Positions 38,946 through 47,230 of a stretch of 64,000 nucleotides of DNA are shown in pieces. The stretch lies in contig NZ_VIWW01000001.1 of assembly GCF_007829885.1 (NCBI RefSeq), forward strand, positions 310,001 to 374,000. Reading direction: 5' to 3'. Each line of letters begins with the position of its first letter. Position 1 is the first letter of the stretch. The stretch comes from Streptomyces brevispora (lineage in GTDB: Bacteria; Actinomycetota; Actinomycetes; Streptomycetales; Streptomycetaceae). The position numbers and the translations under genes were made by a program. The notes under the pieces were generated by a model, which had not been told where the DNA came from, searched no databases, and saw only the letters and a list, made by a program, of their open reading frames with translations.

Positions 38946-39014
38946 CGCGGCAGTACCAGTAGAGTCAGCCGGCATCGGCGGGCGCCCGCCCGCCGGAGGC
39001 CAGGGAGCGAAAGC

Positions 39015-39590
39015 GTGCTGATTCCCCACGACACCCGGATCGCCCTCGAAACGGTGGTCGAACTGGTGAACACCGCGCCCGAGAGCGCACAGCGGGAGGA
39101 CGGGTCACCGGCCGACGCGCTCGCCGGAATCCCCGCGCTCTACGCGTTCGCCGAGCACCACCGCCTGAGCGGGGTGAGCGAGCTCGACGAGAAGGACCTA
39201 CGGGCCGTGCACGACGTTCGGGCGCGGTTCGCGGCGGTCTTCGCGGCGTCCGACGCACAGGTCGCCGCCTCGCTCGTCAACTCCCTGGTGGCCGCCGCGG
39301 GCACCACGCCGCAGCTCAGCAATCACGACGGCTACGACTGGCACGTGCACTACTTCGCGCCGGACGCCTCCATCGCCGACCACCTGGCGGCCGACTGCGG
39401 CATGGCCCTCGCGTTCATCATCGTGGCGGGCGAGACGGAGCGGCTGAGGCGCTGCGAGGCGCCGGACTGCCGGCACGCCTTCGTCGACCTCTCCCGCAAC
39501 CGCTCCCGCCGCTACTGTTCCAGCCGCACCTGCGGTAACCGCTTGCACGTCGCCGCGTACCGGGCGCGCCGCAGGGAAGCGGCCGGCTGA
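39015..39590 (+). CDS. CGNR zinc finger (ABATE domain) regulator
   Basis: 191 residues. The C-terminal zinc finger holds four cysteines, CEAPDC...YCSSRTCGNR, followed by the basic RLHVAAYRARRR; the CGNR motif names the family. The N-terminal part is the ABATE domain (stress-induced, alpha-helical) that binds unknown ligands. It is likely a transcription regulator. GTG at 39015 follows CAGGGAGCG. No target operon is evident; it stands alone between ssgB and a small membrane protein on the opposite strand. Confidence 0.88.
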   Translation: MLIPHDTRIALETVVELVNTAPESAQREDGSPADALAGIPALYAFAEHHRLSGVSELDEKDLRAVHDVRARFAAVFAASDAQVAASLVNSLVAAAGTTPQLSNHDGYDWHVHYFAPDASIADHLAADCGMALAFIIVAGETERLRRCEAPDCRHAFVDLSRNRSRRYCSSRTCGNRLHVAAYRARRREAAG

Positions 39591-39594
39591 CCGT

Positions 39595-39750
39595 TCACAG
39601 CACGAAGAGATCATGCAACGCGGCCATCAGCAGCAGGCTGCCGACCACCGCGAGGAAGATCATCAGAGGGGGCTGGGAAAGCGCGAAGAGGCAGCCACGC
39701 GGCTCTTCGGCGGGGGGTGCGGGGGCATCGCCCCGTGAGGTGTCCACCAT
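39595..39750 (-). CDS. Small membrane protein, 51 residues
   Basis: Hydrophilic N terminus with PAPPAEEPRG, then helix PPLMIFLAVVGSLLLMAALHD, ending FVL. The G-C-L-F-A-L-S-Q-P-P-L segment just before the helix looks conserved in layout. Start ATG 39750 or GTG 39747; GGAG touches the ATG, so GTG may be the better start. Not recognised. It is the only feature between the CGNR gene and the esterase. Confidence 0.6.
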   Translation of the reverse strand: MVDTSRGDAPAPPAEEPRGCLFALSQPPLMIFLAVVGSLLLMAALHDLFVL

Positions 39751-39916
39751 CTCCGGACGATCATGACGCAGTCCGGACCCGTTGGCGATCAACGCTGCTC
39801 TTCACGAGGGGAGTTCACCCCTCACGTGGTGATCGAAATCGCCTGCGTGTCCGATCATCCGCCCCACGTTCGGGACCGTCGGGCGATCCCCCGCCGCTTT
39901 CCCGGCCCGTCGCCCG

Positions 39917-40888
39917 TCAGCCCAGGTCGCGCAGCATGCGCAACTGAACCCCGCGGTGGGTCGAGCCGCCGCCCTCGTGGTTGTTCCAGGGATAGACCAC
40001 GATCTCCTTGGGGCCCGCCCAGTGGTTGTAGGCGGCGAAGACGGTGGACGGCGGGCAGACGGTGTCCATCAGGGCCACCGAGTAGAGCGCGGGCATCGTC
40101 GCCCGGGCGGCGAAGCTGAGGCCGTCGAAGTACGAGAGGGTCCGGAACACCTGGTCGGAGACACCATGTTGGGCGGACAGGAAGCGGACGATCTCCTGGT
40201 ACGGGTCCTGGTCGGTGATCTCGACGGCGCGCCGGTAGTGCGTCAGGAACGGTACGTCGATGAGCGCGGCCTTGACGTGCGGGCTGAGCCCCGCCACCGC
40301 CTGCGCGATGCCGCCGCCCTGGCTGCCGCCGTGCACGACGATCCGGTCCGGGTCGACGGCCGGGTGGGTACGGGCCACCTCGACGGCGCGTACCGCGTCG
40401 GTGAACACCCGCCGGTAGTAGTACTCGTCGGGGTCGAGGATGCCGCGGGTCATGAAGCCGGGCGACTGCGGATTGCCGCCGCCGTGCGGGTCGGGCGTGG
40501 AGCCGGGCGAGTTGCTGTTGACGGCGCCCTGCCCCCGGGTGTCCACGAGCAGGGTGGCCCATCCGGCGGCGGCCCACACCAGGTGGTCGTGCGGCAGCCC
40601 GCGCCCACTGCCGTATCCCAGGTAGTGGACGACGGTGGGCAGCGGGCCCTCGGCACCGGCGGGCACGTTCAGCCAGGCGCGTATGCGGTGGCCGCCCCAG
40701 CCGGCGAACGACACGTCATGGGCAACGACATTGCTCAACGCGGCGTCGTGCACGGTGAATTCGGCGTCCAGCGGGTGTGCGGAGGCCTCTTCGAGGGTGC
40801 GCCCCCAGAAGGCGTCGAAGTCGTCCGGTTCAGCGGACTCGGGCCGGTAGGAGCGGAGTTGATCCAGGGGAAGGTCGAACAGGGACAC
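39917..40888 (-). CDS. Acetyl esterase, CE7 family (AXE1/cephalosporin-C deacetylase type)
   Basis: 323 residues. The CE7 signature is complete: RGQG (LLVDTRGQGAV), the nucleophile elbow GGSQGGG, and the catalytic His in NNHEGGG. YPWNNHEGGG and the DTVCPPSTVFAAYN segment with catalytic Asp are typical. CE7 enzymes remove acetyl groups from xylo-oligosaccharides and other short acetylated sugars, inside the cell. No signal peptide is visible, so it acts on imported oligosaccharides. It lies 63 bases after lacI, likely co-transcribed. Confidence 0.92.
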   Translation of the reverse strand: MSLFDLPLDQLRSYRPESAEPDDFDAFWGRTLEEASAHPLDAEFTVHDAALSNVVAHDVSFAGWGGHRIRAWLNVPAGAEGPLPTVVHYLGYGSGRGLPHDHLVWAAAGWATLLVDTRGQGAVNSNSPGSTPDPHGGGNPQSPGFMTRGILDPDEYYYRRVFTDAVRAVEVARTHPAVDPDRIVVHGGSQGGGIAQAVAGLSPHVKAALIDVPFLTHYRRAVEITDQDPYQEIVRFLSAQHGVSDQVFRTLSYFDGLSFAARATMPALYSVALMDTVCPPSTVFAAYNHWAGPKEIVVYPWNNHEGGGSTHRGVQLRMLRDLG

Positions 40889-40951
40889 GCGGTCTCCATT
40901 TCGGGCAGGCGGAAAGGAACGGCAGAAGGAACGAAGGGGCGGGCGACCGTC

Positions 40952-41971
40952 TCAGCGAGGCGTGGAGCTCGATGCGCGCACGACGAGTTCCGGCTGGAGC
41001 ACCACACTGCGGTGCTCGTGGTGGCCCTCGTCGTCGTCCGCCTCCTCCAGCAGGAGTTCGGCGGCCAGCCGGCCCATCAGGACCGCCGGCTGGCGGACCG
41101 AGGTGAGCGGAACGGCAGCGGCGGCGGCGAATTCGATGTCGTCGTATCCGACGATGGCGATGTCCTGCGGCACCCGCACCCCGGCCGCGTACAGCGCCTG
41201 CAGGACGCCGAGGGCGAGCAGGTCGTTCGCGCAGAACACGGCGGTGGGGCGGGGCACGAGACCGAGCAGCCGGGCCCCGGCGTCGCGTCCGGCCGCCACG
41301 TCCAGCCGGTCGGAGGGGATCTCGACGAGTGCCTCGGGGGCCAGCCCCGCCTCGGCCAGGGCGGACAGCGCACCCGTGCGGCGGTCCCTGATCTGGTGCA
41401 GGTCGCCGGGTCCGCTGACGTACGCCACCGAGCGGTGCCCGGCCGAGACCAGGTGTCCGACGGCCAGAGCGCCGCCCCGCACGTCGTCGACGGAGACGGC
41501 GCAGGTCCCGGTGCCGGATGCGACGCGGTCCACCAGCACGTAGGGAATGCGGTGGCGGCTGAAGGACTCGAGGTTGCGGCCGGTCGCGTCGGCCGGTGTG
41601 ACCAGCACTCCGCACACTCGCTGTTCCGCGAAGAGGCCGAGATACTCGGCCTCTTCCGCGGGGCTCTGGCCGCTGTTGCAGACCATGACACCGAGGCCCG
41701 CCTGGCGGGCGGCGCGCTCGGCGCCGCGGGCCACGTCGACGAAGAAGGGGTTTCCCATGTCCAGGACGAGCAGGGCCATGATCCGGCTGCGCCCGGCCCT
41801 GAGCTGACGGGCGGATTCACTGCGGACGTAGCCGAGCTCCTCGATGGCGGCCAGCACTCGCGCCCGGGTCTCGGGGAGTACGGCCTCCGGCCGGTTGATC
41901 ACATTGGAGACCGTGCCCACGGAGACCCCGGCCTGCCGGGCCACATCCTTGATCCCTGCCACACGCGCCAC
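40952..41971 (-). CDS. LacI-family transcription regulator
   Basis: 339 residues. The N-terminal helix-turn-helix is typical (IKDVARQAGVSVGTVSNVIN, hinge SARQLRAGRSR), followed by a periplasmic-binding-protein-like effector domain (LVLDMGNPFFVDVARGAE, CANDLLALGVLQAL, IAIVGYDDIEFAA). It is followed on the same strand by the CE7 esterase. GTG at 41971 gives MARVAGIKDV. The promoter at 42066-42094 is flanked by two palindromes, so autoregulation is likely. The related site at the ABC operon suggests one regulon. Confidence 0.94.
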   Translation of the reverse strand: MARVAGIKDVARQAGVSVGTVSNVINRPEAVLPETRARVLAAIEELGYVRSESARQLRAGRSRIMALLVLDMGNPFFVDVARGAERAARQAGLGVMVCNSGQSPAEEAEYLGLFAEQRVCGVLVTPADATGRNLESFSRHRIPYVLVDRVASGTGTCAVSVDDVRGGALAVGHLVSAGHRSVAYVSGPGDLHQIRDRRTGALSALAEAGLAPEALVEIPSDRLDVAAGRDAGARLLGLVPRPTAVFCANDLLALGVLQALYAAGVRVPQDIAIVGYDDIEFAAAAAVPLTSVRQPAVLMGRLAAELLLEEADDDEGHHEHRSVVLQPELVVRASSSTPR

Positions 41972-42042
41972 TTGCCCTGCCCCACTGGTGCCCTCGGCCG
42001 CACTGGTCCAGCGGCGTCACCCCATCGTACGGACGGCGTGAG

Positions 42043-42116
42043 TGAATTGATTCAATCCGGTCGGGACGCTAGCCCCATCCCCGAACACCGTCAAGGATCA
42101 TGCCTGAATCGATTCA
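42043..42116 (-). promoter_or_regulatory. lacI promoter flanked by two operator-like palindromes
   Basis: On the minus strand a strong promoter reads TTGACG (42089-42094), a 17-base spacer, TAGCGT (42066-42071). Just upstream of the -35 is the perfect 12-base palindrome TGAATCGATTCA (42105-42116); just downstream of the -10 is TGAATTGATTCA (42043-42054), one position off perfect symmetry. Their centres are 62 bases apart, near six helical turns, which fits repression by DNA looping by a dimer or tetramer of the LacI protein. Confidence 0.7.
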
Positions 42117-42185
42117 TTCCAGCTGTTGCCCTCACTCTCCCACTCCCCCGCAGCCGGGTACGTGATCGGGCGTACGGGCGGGCCG

Positions 42186-42647
42186 TCAGATGCCGTGCTT
42201 CTTCAAAATGGCCTCGATGTCGCTGAAGTCGTCGCCCGAGCCACGCGCGGCGGTCTGCTTCTCCGGCTTCTCCCGCTGCTGCGACCGGACTGCCGGAAGA
42301 CCTGCCCCCAACGAGGGGGCCGAGGCGGCCGGAGCCACCGCGCCGTTCCTCGCGGCACGGGCGGCCTCCTTGCGTTCCTTGCGGGTGCCGCCCCCGCGCC
42401 GTTCGATCGCGCGGGTCATGATGAACAGCAGCCAGGCCACCCCCAGCAGGCCGAAGCCCAGCCAGACACTCGGCTTGAACGCGATGTCCGTCACCCACTG
42501 GACGACACCGGTCAGCACCAGGCCGATCGGGACCAGGGAGTAGGCCGCGATCCTCGTCGCGGCGAGGAAGCGCTTCCGGTACGCGGTGACGGCGGCGATG
42601 CCCAGGCCCGCCGCGGACGCCGCGGAACAAATGGTCTCGGCAAGCAT
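42186..42647 (-). CDS. Small integral membrane protein, streptomycete type
   Basis: 153 residues. Helices: ETICSAASAAGLGIAAVTAY, YSLVPIGLVLTGVVQWV, VWLGFGLLGVAWLLFIMT; then a basic Ala/Arg tail ending in the acidic helix DDFSDIEAILKKHGI. The C-terminal helix looks like a conserved protein-binding element. Function unknown. ATG at 42647 follows GGAGGC; the frame is open 26 codons upstream. It reads away from the DsbA-like gene. Confidence 0.8.
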   Translation of the reverse strand: MLAETICSAASAAGLGIAAVTAYRKRFLAATRIAAYSLVPIGLVLTGVVQWVTDIAFKPSVWLGFGLLGVAWLLFIMTRAIERRGGGTRKERKEAARAARNGAVAPAASAPSLGAGLPAVRSQQREKPEKQTAARGSGDDFSDIEAILKKHGI

Positions 42648-42817
42648 CGGTGCCTCCAGGCGCAGGGGAAACGTCCCTTCCATCCTGCACCCGTCCACGG
42701 GCCCGCGGCCACGCCCGGAGCCCACATCAGGGACATATCAGGGCCGGGATCCTCCCCAGGTGCCGTGCGGGCCGGTGCCGGTCGGTACTCCCCGGTACAC
42801 CCTGGGAGACTGGTCCC

Positions 42818-43333
42818 ATGAGTGATTCCACCCCCGCAGCACCGGTCGTCCTCGACATCTGGTGCGAGCTCCAGTGCCCCGACTGCCACCACGCCCTCAC
42901 CGATGTGCACGCCCTGCGGGCGCGGTACGGCGACCGGATCGAGGTGCGACTGCGGCACTTCCCGCTGGAGAAGCACAAGCACTCCTATGCCGCCGCTCAG
43001 GCCGTCGAGGAGGCCGCGGCGCAGGGCAAGGACTGGCCGTACATCGAGGCCGTACTCGCCCGCACCGATGACCTCGCCCGCGCCGGCGAGCCGATGCTGA
43101 TCGAGGTGGCGGGGGAACTCGGTCTGGACGCCGAGGAGTTCGACACCGCCCTGATCGACGGCCGGCACATGCTGATCGTCGACGCCGACCAGGCCGAGGG
43201 CAAGGCGATCGGGGTCACAGGCACCCCGACCTATGTGATCGGCGGCGAGCGGCTGGACGGCGGCAAGAGCCAGGAAGGACTGCGCGAGCGCATCGAGGAG
43301 ATCGCCGACCGGCTGCTCGCCGGACAGGGCTGA
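42818..43333 (+). CDS. DsbA-family thioredoxin-fold oxidoreductase
   Basis: 171 residues. The active site CPDC follows IWCELQCPDCHHAL; the middle is helical (KHKHSYAAAQAVEEAA) and the cis-Pro loop is GVTGTPTYVIGG. No signal peptide is visible, so it acts in the cytoplasm (FrnE/DsbA-like disulphide exchange). ATG at 42818 has GGGAGA about 10 bases upstream. It converges on the GNAT gene, 26 bases apart. Confidence 0.88.
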   Translation: MSDSTPAAPVVLDIWCELQCPDCHHALTDVHALRARYGDRIEVRLRHFPLEKHKHSYAAAQAVEEAAAQGKDWPYIEAVLARTDDLARAGEPMLIEVAGELGLDAEEFDTALIDGRHMLIVDADQAEGKAIGVTGTPTYVIGGERLDGGKSQEGLRERIEEIADRLLAGQG

Positions 43334-43359
43334 GAGGGCGGGCGAGAGGCCCTGGACGC

Positions 43360-44196
43360 CTACAGCGGCTTGGTCAGGTGGTACTGGCTCGGCTCGTAGC
43401 CCAGCGACTCGTACAGCCGGACCGCGGCCGTGTTGGCCGTGACCACGTGCAGGCCCAGCCGCTCGTCGCCCGCCGCGAGAGCGATCCGCTCCGCCTGGAG
43501 CATCAGTGCCCGCCCGTACCCCCGGCCACGGAACTCCTCATGCACCTCCACGTCGAACACGTAGCCGACGAGCAGACCGGGGTGGATCTCGAACCGGGCC
43601 ACCCAGACGTGCCCCACGGCCTCGCCGTCGTGGATCAGGAGGTGCAGATGGGCGCCCTCGGTGGCCAGGCCGTCCGGCAGGTGCCGGGCGTGGGAGGTGC
43701 GGGCGGCCTCGAGGGCGGTCGCCTCCGAGGTGCCGCGGGTGACCAGGCTCTCCGCGTAGGCGGCGATGGCCCTCTCCTCCCATGCCGCGAACTCCCCGGG
43801 CGTCATCGGGCGTGCGGTCAGTCCTTCCGCCAGGGCCGGGGGGCCGGACGGCAGGGTCTTGATCATGTTCCGGCTGCGCTCGGTGTAGCCGAGTGCGGCG
43901 GCGAGCCGCCGCGCCGCGGTGTTGTCCGCGGCGACTTCCGTACGCACCTGGGTACAGCCCCAGCCGCGCAGCACCTCCTCGGCCGCCAGGGCCGCGATGG
44001 TCCCGCGGCCGCGCCTGCGGACGGGCTCGTCGATCCGCAGGGACCGCAGCAGGCCCGCGCCGCCGGCCGGCCCCGGCTCGGTGGCGATATCGACGGCGCC
44101 GACGGGCCGCCCGTTGTCACATACGTCGTAGGCGCGGTGCTGTGCGCCGTCGGCGCCTGACTGGATCGGCCCGGAAGGCCGGAGTGTCGTGGTCAT
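43360..44196 (-). CDS. Tandem GNAT acetyltransferase
   Basis: 278 residues containing two GNAT domains: the N-terminal one with VRRRGRGTIAALAAEE, where the pyrophosphate-binding R-x2-G-x-G/A loop is RRGRG, and the C-terminal one with EFRGRGYGRALMLQAERIA, R-G-R-G-Y-G. The C-terminal half with LHVVTANTAAVRLYESLGYE is the more canonical; the first has a shorter, less regular acetyl-CoA loop. Substrate unknown. ATG at 44196 gives MTTTLRPSG; ribosome site is weak. It follows pabC by about 100 bases on the same strand but is not clearly part of that operon. Confidence 0.85.
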   Translation of the reverse strand: MTTTLRPSGPIQSGADGAQHRAYDVCDNGRPVGAVDIATEPGPAGGAGLLRSLRIDEPVRRRGRGTIAALAAEEVLRGWGCTQVRTEVAADNTAARRLAAALGYTERSRNMIKTLPSGPPALAEGLTARPMTPGEFAAWEERAIAAYAESLVTRGTSEATALEAARTSHARHLPDGLATEGAHLHLLIHDGEAVGHVWVARFEIHPGLLVGYVFDVEVHEEFRGRGYGRALMLQAERIALAAGDERLGLHVVTANTAAVRLYESLGYEPSQYHLTKPL

Positions 44197-44300
44197 CAGG
44201 GGATTTCTATCCCCCTTACGGGGAGCCGTCATCCGCTTTTCCGGCATCCCCCGTACTCGGCGGACGGCCCGGCGTACCGGCGTGACCCGGCGATCCGGCC

Positions 44301-45122
44301 CTACGGGTCCAGGTCGTCGCCGGCCCGCTCGTCGAAGACGCGCATGGCCTTGGCGGTCACCGGACCGGGGCCGCCGGGCAGTTCCCTGCCGTCGACCCGG
44401 TGGACGGCCTGGATGTCGCGGAGGGTGGAGGTCAGGAAGATCTCCTCGGCCCGCTCCAGGACGTCGAACGGCAAGTCGGTCTCCTGCGCCCCGGTCCACT
44501 CCACCGCCAGCGCGCGGGTGATCCCGGCCAGGCAGCCGGAGGCGACCGGCGGGGTGTGCAACTGCCCGTCGAGGACGACGAAGACATTGGACCCGGTGCC
44601 CTCGCAGAGCTGTCCGACGGTGTTCGCGAAGAGCGCCTCGGTGGCACCCCGCTCGTGGGCGCGGGCGAGCGCGACGACGTTCTCCGCGTACGAGGTCGTC
44701 TTGAGCCCCGCGAGCGCGCCGCGTTCGTTGCGCGTCCAGGGGACGGTGATGACCGCCGTGCTGTCCGGGCGGCGCTTCACCTCCCCGAGGGCGACGACCA
44801 GGCCGGGGCCGGCGTTGCCGCGGTCGGACCCGAGCGGTGAGATGCCTCCGGTGTAGGTGATCCGCAGCCGGCCGAGGGTGGCCGGGTTGGCCTCGATGAC
44901 GGCGGCGCAGGCCCGGCGAACCTCGTCCCGGTCGGGCTCCGGCAGACCGAGGCCCCGGGCGGAGCGGGCAAGCCGGTCGAGATGCCGGGTGAGCGCGAAG
45001 GGCCTGCCGTCGGTGGTCCTGACCGTCTCGAAGATGCCGTCGCCGACGGTGAGCCCGTGGTCGAGCACGGACACCCGGGCGTCATCGGCGGCCCGCAGTT
45101 CGCCGTTGACCCAGATCCTCAT
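44301..45122 (-). CDS. pabC: Aminotransferase class IV, aminodeoxychorismate lyase type
   Basis: 273 residues of PLP fold type IV. It converts 4-amino-4-deoxychorismate to p-aminobenzoate and pyruvate in folate synthesis. Landmarks: VLDHGLTVGDGIFETVRT, the PLP lysine in GLKTTSYAENVVA, and GTGSNVFVVLDG. ATG at 45122 has GGAAGGA upstream and overlaps the pabB stop (ATGA), so it is coupled to a chorismate-binding enzyme, which supports PabC over branched-chain or D-amino-acid aminotransferases that share the fold. Confidence 0.88.
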   Translation of the reverse strand: MRIWVNGELRAADDARVSVLDHGLTVGDGIFETVRTTDGRPFALTRHLDRLARSARGLGLPEPDRDEVRRACAAVIEANPATLGRLRITYTGGISPLGSDRGNAGPGLVVALGEVKRRPDSTAVITVPWTRNERGALAGLKTTSYAENVVALARAHERGATEALFANTVGQLCEGTGSNVFVVLDGQLHTPPVASGCLAGITRALAVEWTGAQETDLPFDVLERAEEIFLTSTLRDIQAVHRVDGRELPGGPGPVTAKAMRVFDERAGDDLDP

Positions 45123-46198
45123 GGTGCGGTCCTTCCGGTTGTTTCGTATGCGCCCGACGCTACCGCGAGCAGCCTGGACGCCTTGAGTTCGGTCTCGTCC
45201 CATTCGCGTTCCGGATCCGACCCCCAGGTGATGCCGGCGCCGGTGCCGAAGCGCAGGACGGGGGCGGGCCCGGCACGGTCGATCCAGAAGGTGCGGATAC
45301 CCACGGCGAGCGAGGCGGTGGCCCGGTCGGCGTCCACCCAGCCGATGCCGCCGCAGTACGGGCCGCGCGGGGCGGTCTCCAGTTCCCCGATGATCCTCAG
45401 CGCGCTGGATTTCGGGGCGCCCGTGACCGAACCGGGCGGAAAGGCGGCGGCGAGGAGCTCCGGCCAGCCGGTCCCCTCGGCCAGCAGGCCGCGCACCGTG
45501 GAGACGAGGTGGACGAGGCCCGGGTGCTTCTCGACCACACAGAGATCGGGGACGCCGACCGATCCGGTGGCACAGACCCGTCCCAGGTCGTTGCGGACCA
45601 GGTCGACGATCATGACGTTCTCGGCGTGGTCCTTCTCCAGCAGATCGTCCTCGGTGCGGCCGGTGCCCTTGATCGGCCCGGACTCGATCGTGCGGCCGTC
45701 CCTGCGGAGGAACAGCTCGGGCGACGCGGTCGCGATCTCCACACCGTGCGCGGGCAGCCGAATCGTTCCTGCGTACGGGGCGGGATTGCCGCGCGCCAGC
45801 AGTGAGGTGAGGGCGTCCACGTCCGCGGCGGCCGGATCGGGCAGCCGGGCGGTCATCACCCGGCAGAGGTTGGCCTGGTAGACCTCGCCCGCCGCGATGT
45901 ACTCACGGATGCGACGCACTCCCGCGGTGTAGGCGTCGCGGTCGAGGGACGAACTCCAGTCACCGGCGGCGGGCCCGCGCCAGGCACCCCGCACCGGGGC
46001 GGGCACGGCCGCGGTGCGCACGGTGGCGAAGCGGGCGCAGACGAGCCTGCCCTCGAAATCGGCACATACAGCCCAGAATCCGGACGAGTCGAGGGCCGCG
46101 GGATCACTGGTCACATCCTGCAGATCGGAGGCGACGAGGCCGCCGAAGCGGGCCATGGGAGCAAGGTCGTACACGCCGGTGAGTCTAGGACGGCCCAC
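45119..46198 (-). CDS. pabB: Aminodeoxychorismate synthase component I, chorismate-binding
   Basis: 359 residues of the chorismate-binding superfamily. The key segment is SGPIKGTGRT: Lys in PIKGT is the nucleophile typical of aminodeoxychorismate synthase, whereas anthranilate synthases have PIAGT. HAENVMIVDLVRNDLG and PPGSVTGAPK follow. No glutamine amidotransferase (PabA/TrpG) is in the window, so the ammonia donor must come from elsewhere. The start is uncertain (GTG 46198 or ATG 46156); neither has a good site. Short for PabB because there is no fused amidotransferase domain. Confidence 0.88.
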   Translation of the reverse strand: MGRPRLTGVYDLAPMARFGGLVASDLQDVTSDPAALDSSGFWAVCADFEGRLVCARFATVRTAAVPAPVRGAWRGPAAGDWSSSLDRDAYTAGVRRIREYIAAGEVYQANLCRVMTARLPDPAAADVDALTSLLARGNPAPYAGTIRLPAHGVEIATASPELFLRRDGRTIESGPIKGTGRTEDDLLEKDHAENVMIVDLVRNDLGRVCATGSVGVPDLCVVEKHPGLVHLVSTVRGLLAEGTGWPELLAAAFPPGSVTGAPKSSALRIIGELETAPRGPYCGGIGWVDADRATASLAVGIRTFWIDRAGPAPVLRFGTGAGITWGSDPEREWDETELKASRLLAVASGAYETTGRTAP

Positions 46199-46319
46199 GG
46201 TGACCCGCGCCGGGGCGAGCGCACCTCAGCACGCTGCGCAAACGCGTTTTTGTACTGGCCCCGGAATCCGCTAGAGTTCATCACGTCGCCGGGACGCGCA
46301 AGTGAACCGGAACCGACAA

Positions 46320-46392
46320 GCGGACGTAGCTCAGTTGGTAGAGCGCAACCTTGCCAAGGTTGAGGTCGCCAGTTCGAACCTGGTCGTCCGCT
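46320..46392 (+). tRNA. tRNA-Gly(GCC)
   Basis: 73 bases. Acceptor GCGGACG with CGTCCGC, discriminator T; anticodon stem CAACC/GGTTG with loop TTGCCAA, anticodon GCC. First gene of a five-tRNA array. CCA not encoded. Confidence 0.95.
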
Positions 46393-46429
46393 CGCAGAAG
46401 GTGGGGGATCTTCCCGAACCCCCACCCCT

Positions 46430-46500
46430 GGTGGAGTGGCCGAGAGGCGAGGCAACGGCCTGCAAAGCCGTCTACACGGGTTCAAATCCCGTCTCCACCT
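46430..46500 (+). tRNA. tRNA-Cys(GCA)
   Basis: 71 bases. Acceptor GGTGGAG with CTCCACC, discriminator T; anticodon stem ACGGC/GCCGT with loop CTGCAAA, anticodon GCA. The next three bases (46501-46503) are CCA, so this gene encodes its 3' end, unlike its neighbours. Confidence 0.94.
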
Positions 46501-46504
46501 CCAA

Positions 46505-46576
46505 GGACGATTAGCTCAGCGGGAGAGCACTTCCCTGACACGGAAGGGGTCACTGGTTCAATCCCAGTATCGTCCA
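46505..46576 (+). tRNA. tRNA-Val(GAC), copy 1
   Basis: 72 bases. Acceptor GGACGAT with ATCGTCC, discriminator A; anticodon stem CTTCC/GGAAG with loop CTGACAC, anticodon GAC. It begins one base after the encoded CCA of tRNA-Cys. Confidence 0.95.
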
Positions 46577-46595
46577 CCGGTCCGCAAGGACCCCC

Positions 46596-46667
46596 GCGCG
46601 ATTAGCTCAGCGGGAGAGCGCTTCCCTGACACGGAAGAGGTCACTGGTTCAATCCCAGTATCGCGCA
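46596..46667 (+). tRNA. tRNA-Val(GAC), copy 2
   Basis: 72 bases, as copy 1 but with a GCGCGAT/ATCGCGC acceptor stem and minor variable-region differences (GGAAGAGGTC). Anticodon GAC. Confidence 0.95.
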
Positions 46668-46690
46668 CGCAGTACACGCAGGGTCACCCT

Positions 46691-46762
46691 GCGCGATTAG
46701 CTCAGCGGGAGAGCGCTTCCCTGACACGGAAGAGGTCACTGGTTCAATCCCAGTATCGCGCA
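46691..46762 (+). tRNA. tRNA-Val(GAC), copy 3
   Basis: 72 bases, identical to copy 2 by eye. Followed at once by a GC hairpin and T run that end the array. Confidence 0.95.
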
Positions 46763-46772
46763 CAGTCCGAAG

Positions 46773-46796
46773 CCCCGGTCGTCTCGACGACCGGGG
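46773..46796 (+). terminator. tRNA array terminator
   Basis: CCCCGGTCGTC (46773-46783) faces GACGACCGGGG (46786-46796), followed by TTTC. Stem of 10 bp with a small loop, 10 bases after the last tRNA-Val. Confidence 0.8.
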
Positions 46797-46871
46797 TTTC
46801 GTCGTTGCCGCACGCGTCCGTGCAGCGGACCGGGCATGTGCCGTCCGGTCCGCGGCGCGGGGCGAGCCGGG

Positions 46872-47162
46872 TCAGGACGAGAAGAGCATCCGGCCGAAGC
46901 TCTTCTGCCGGTAGTGGCCGTGGTGACCGCCGTGGTGCTGCTGCTGCGGGGCACCCCAGGCGGGTGCTTGGGCGGCCGGGTAGGCCTGCTGAGGGGCGGG
47001 CGGCGGAGGCGGGGCCTGCTGCGTCCACTGCGATTCGATGCGGGTCAGGGACTCCAGCTCGCCGTAGTCCAGGAATATCCCCCGGCAGCCGCTGCACTGC
47101 TCGATCTGAATGCCGTTGCGGTTGTACGTGTGCATCTGTGCGTGGCACTTGGGGCACTGCAT
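46872..47162 (-). CDS. TFIIB-type zinc ribbon protein
   Basis: 96 residues. MQCPKCHAQMHTYNRNGIQI with EQCSGCRGIFLDYGELESL: two C-x2-C pairs forming a zinc ribbon (zf-TFIIB, PF13453 type). The C-terminal half is Pro/Gln/Ala/His rich low complexity, ending SFGRMLFSS. ATG at 47162 starts MQCPKC and has GAGGAG about 11 bases upstream; a GTG 4 codons earlier is less likely. Function unknown. Short gap of about 110 bases to the tRNA array. Confidence 0.85.
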   Translation of the reverse strand: MQCPKCHAQMHTYNRNGIQIEQCSGCRGIFLDYGELESLTRIESQWTQQAPPPPPAPQQAYPAAQAPAWGAPQQQHHGGHHGHYRQKSFGRMLFSS

Positions 47163-47230
47163 GTTCGGGCTCACTCCTCGCCGTCGGTTGGCCGTCGCCG
47201 GAATGCGTGCCCGCCGACGGTCGGTTCACC

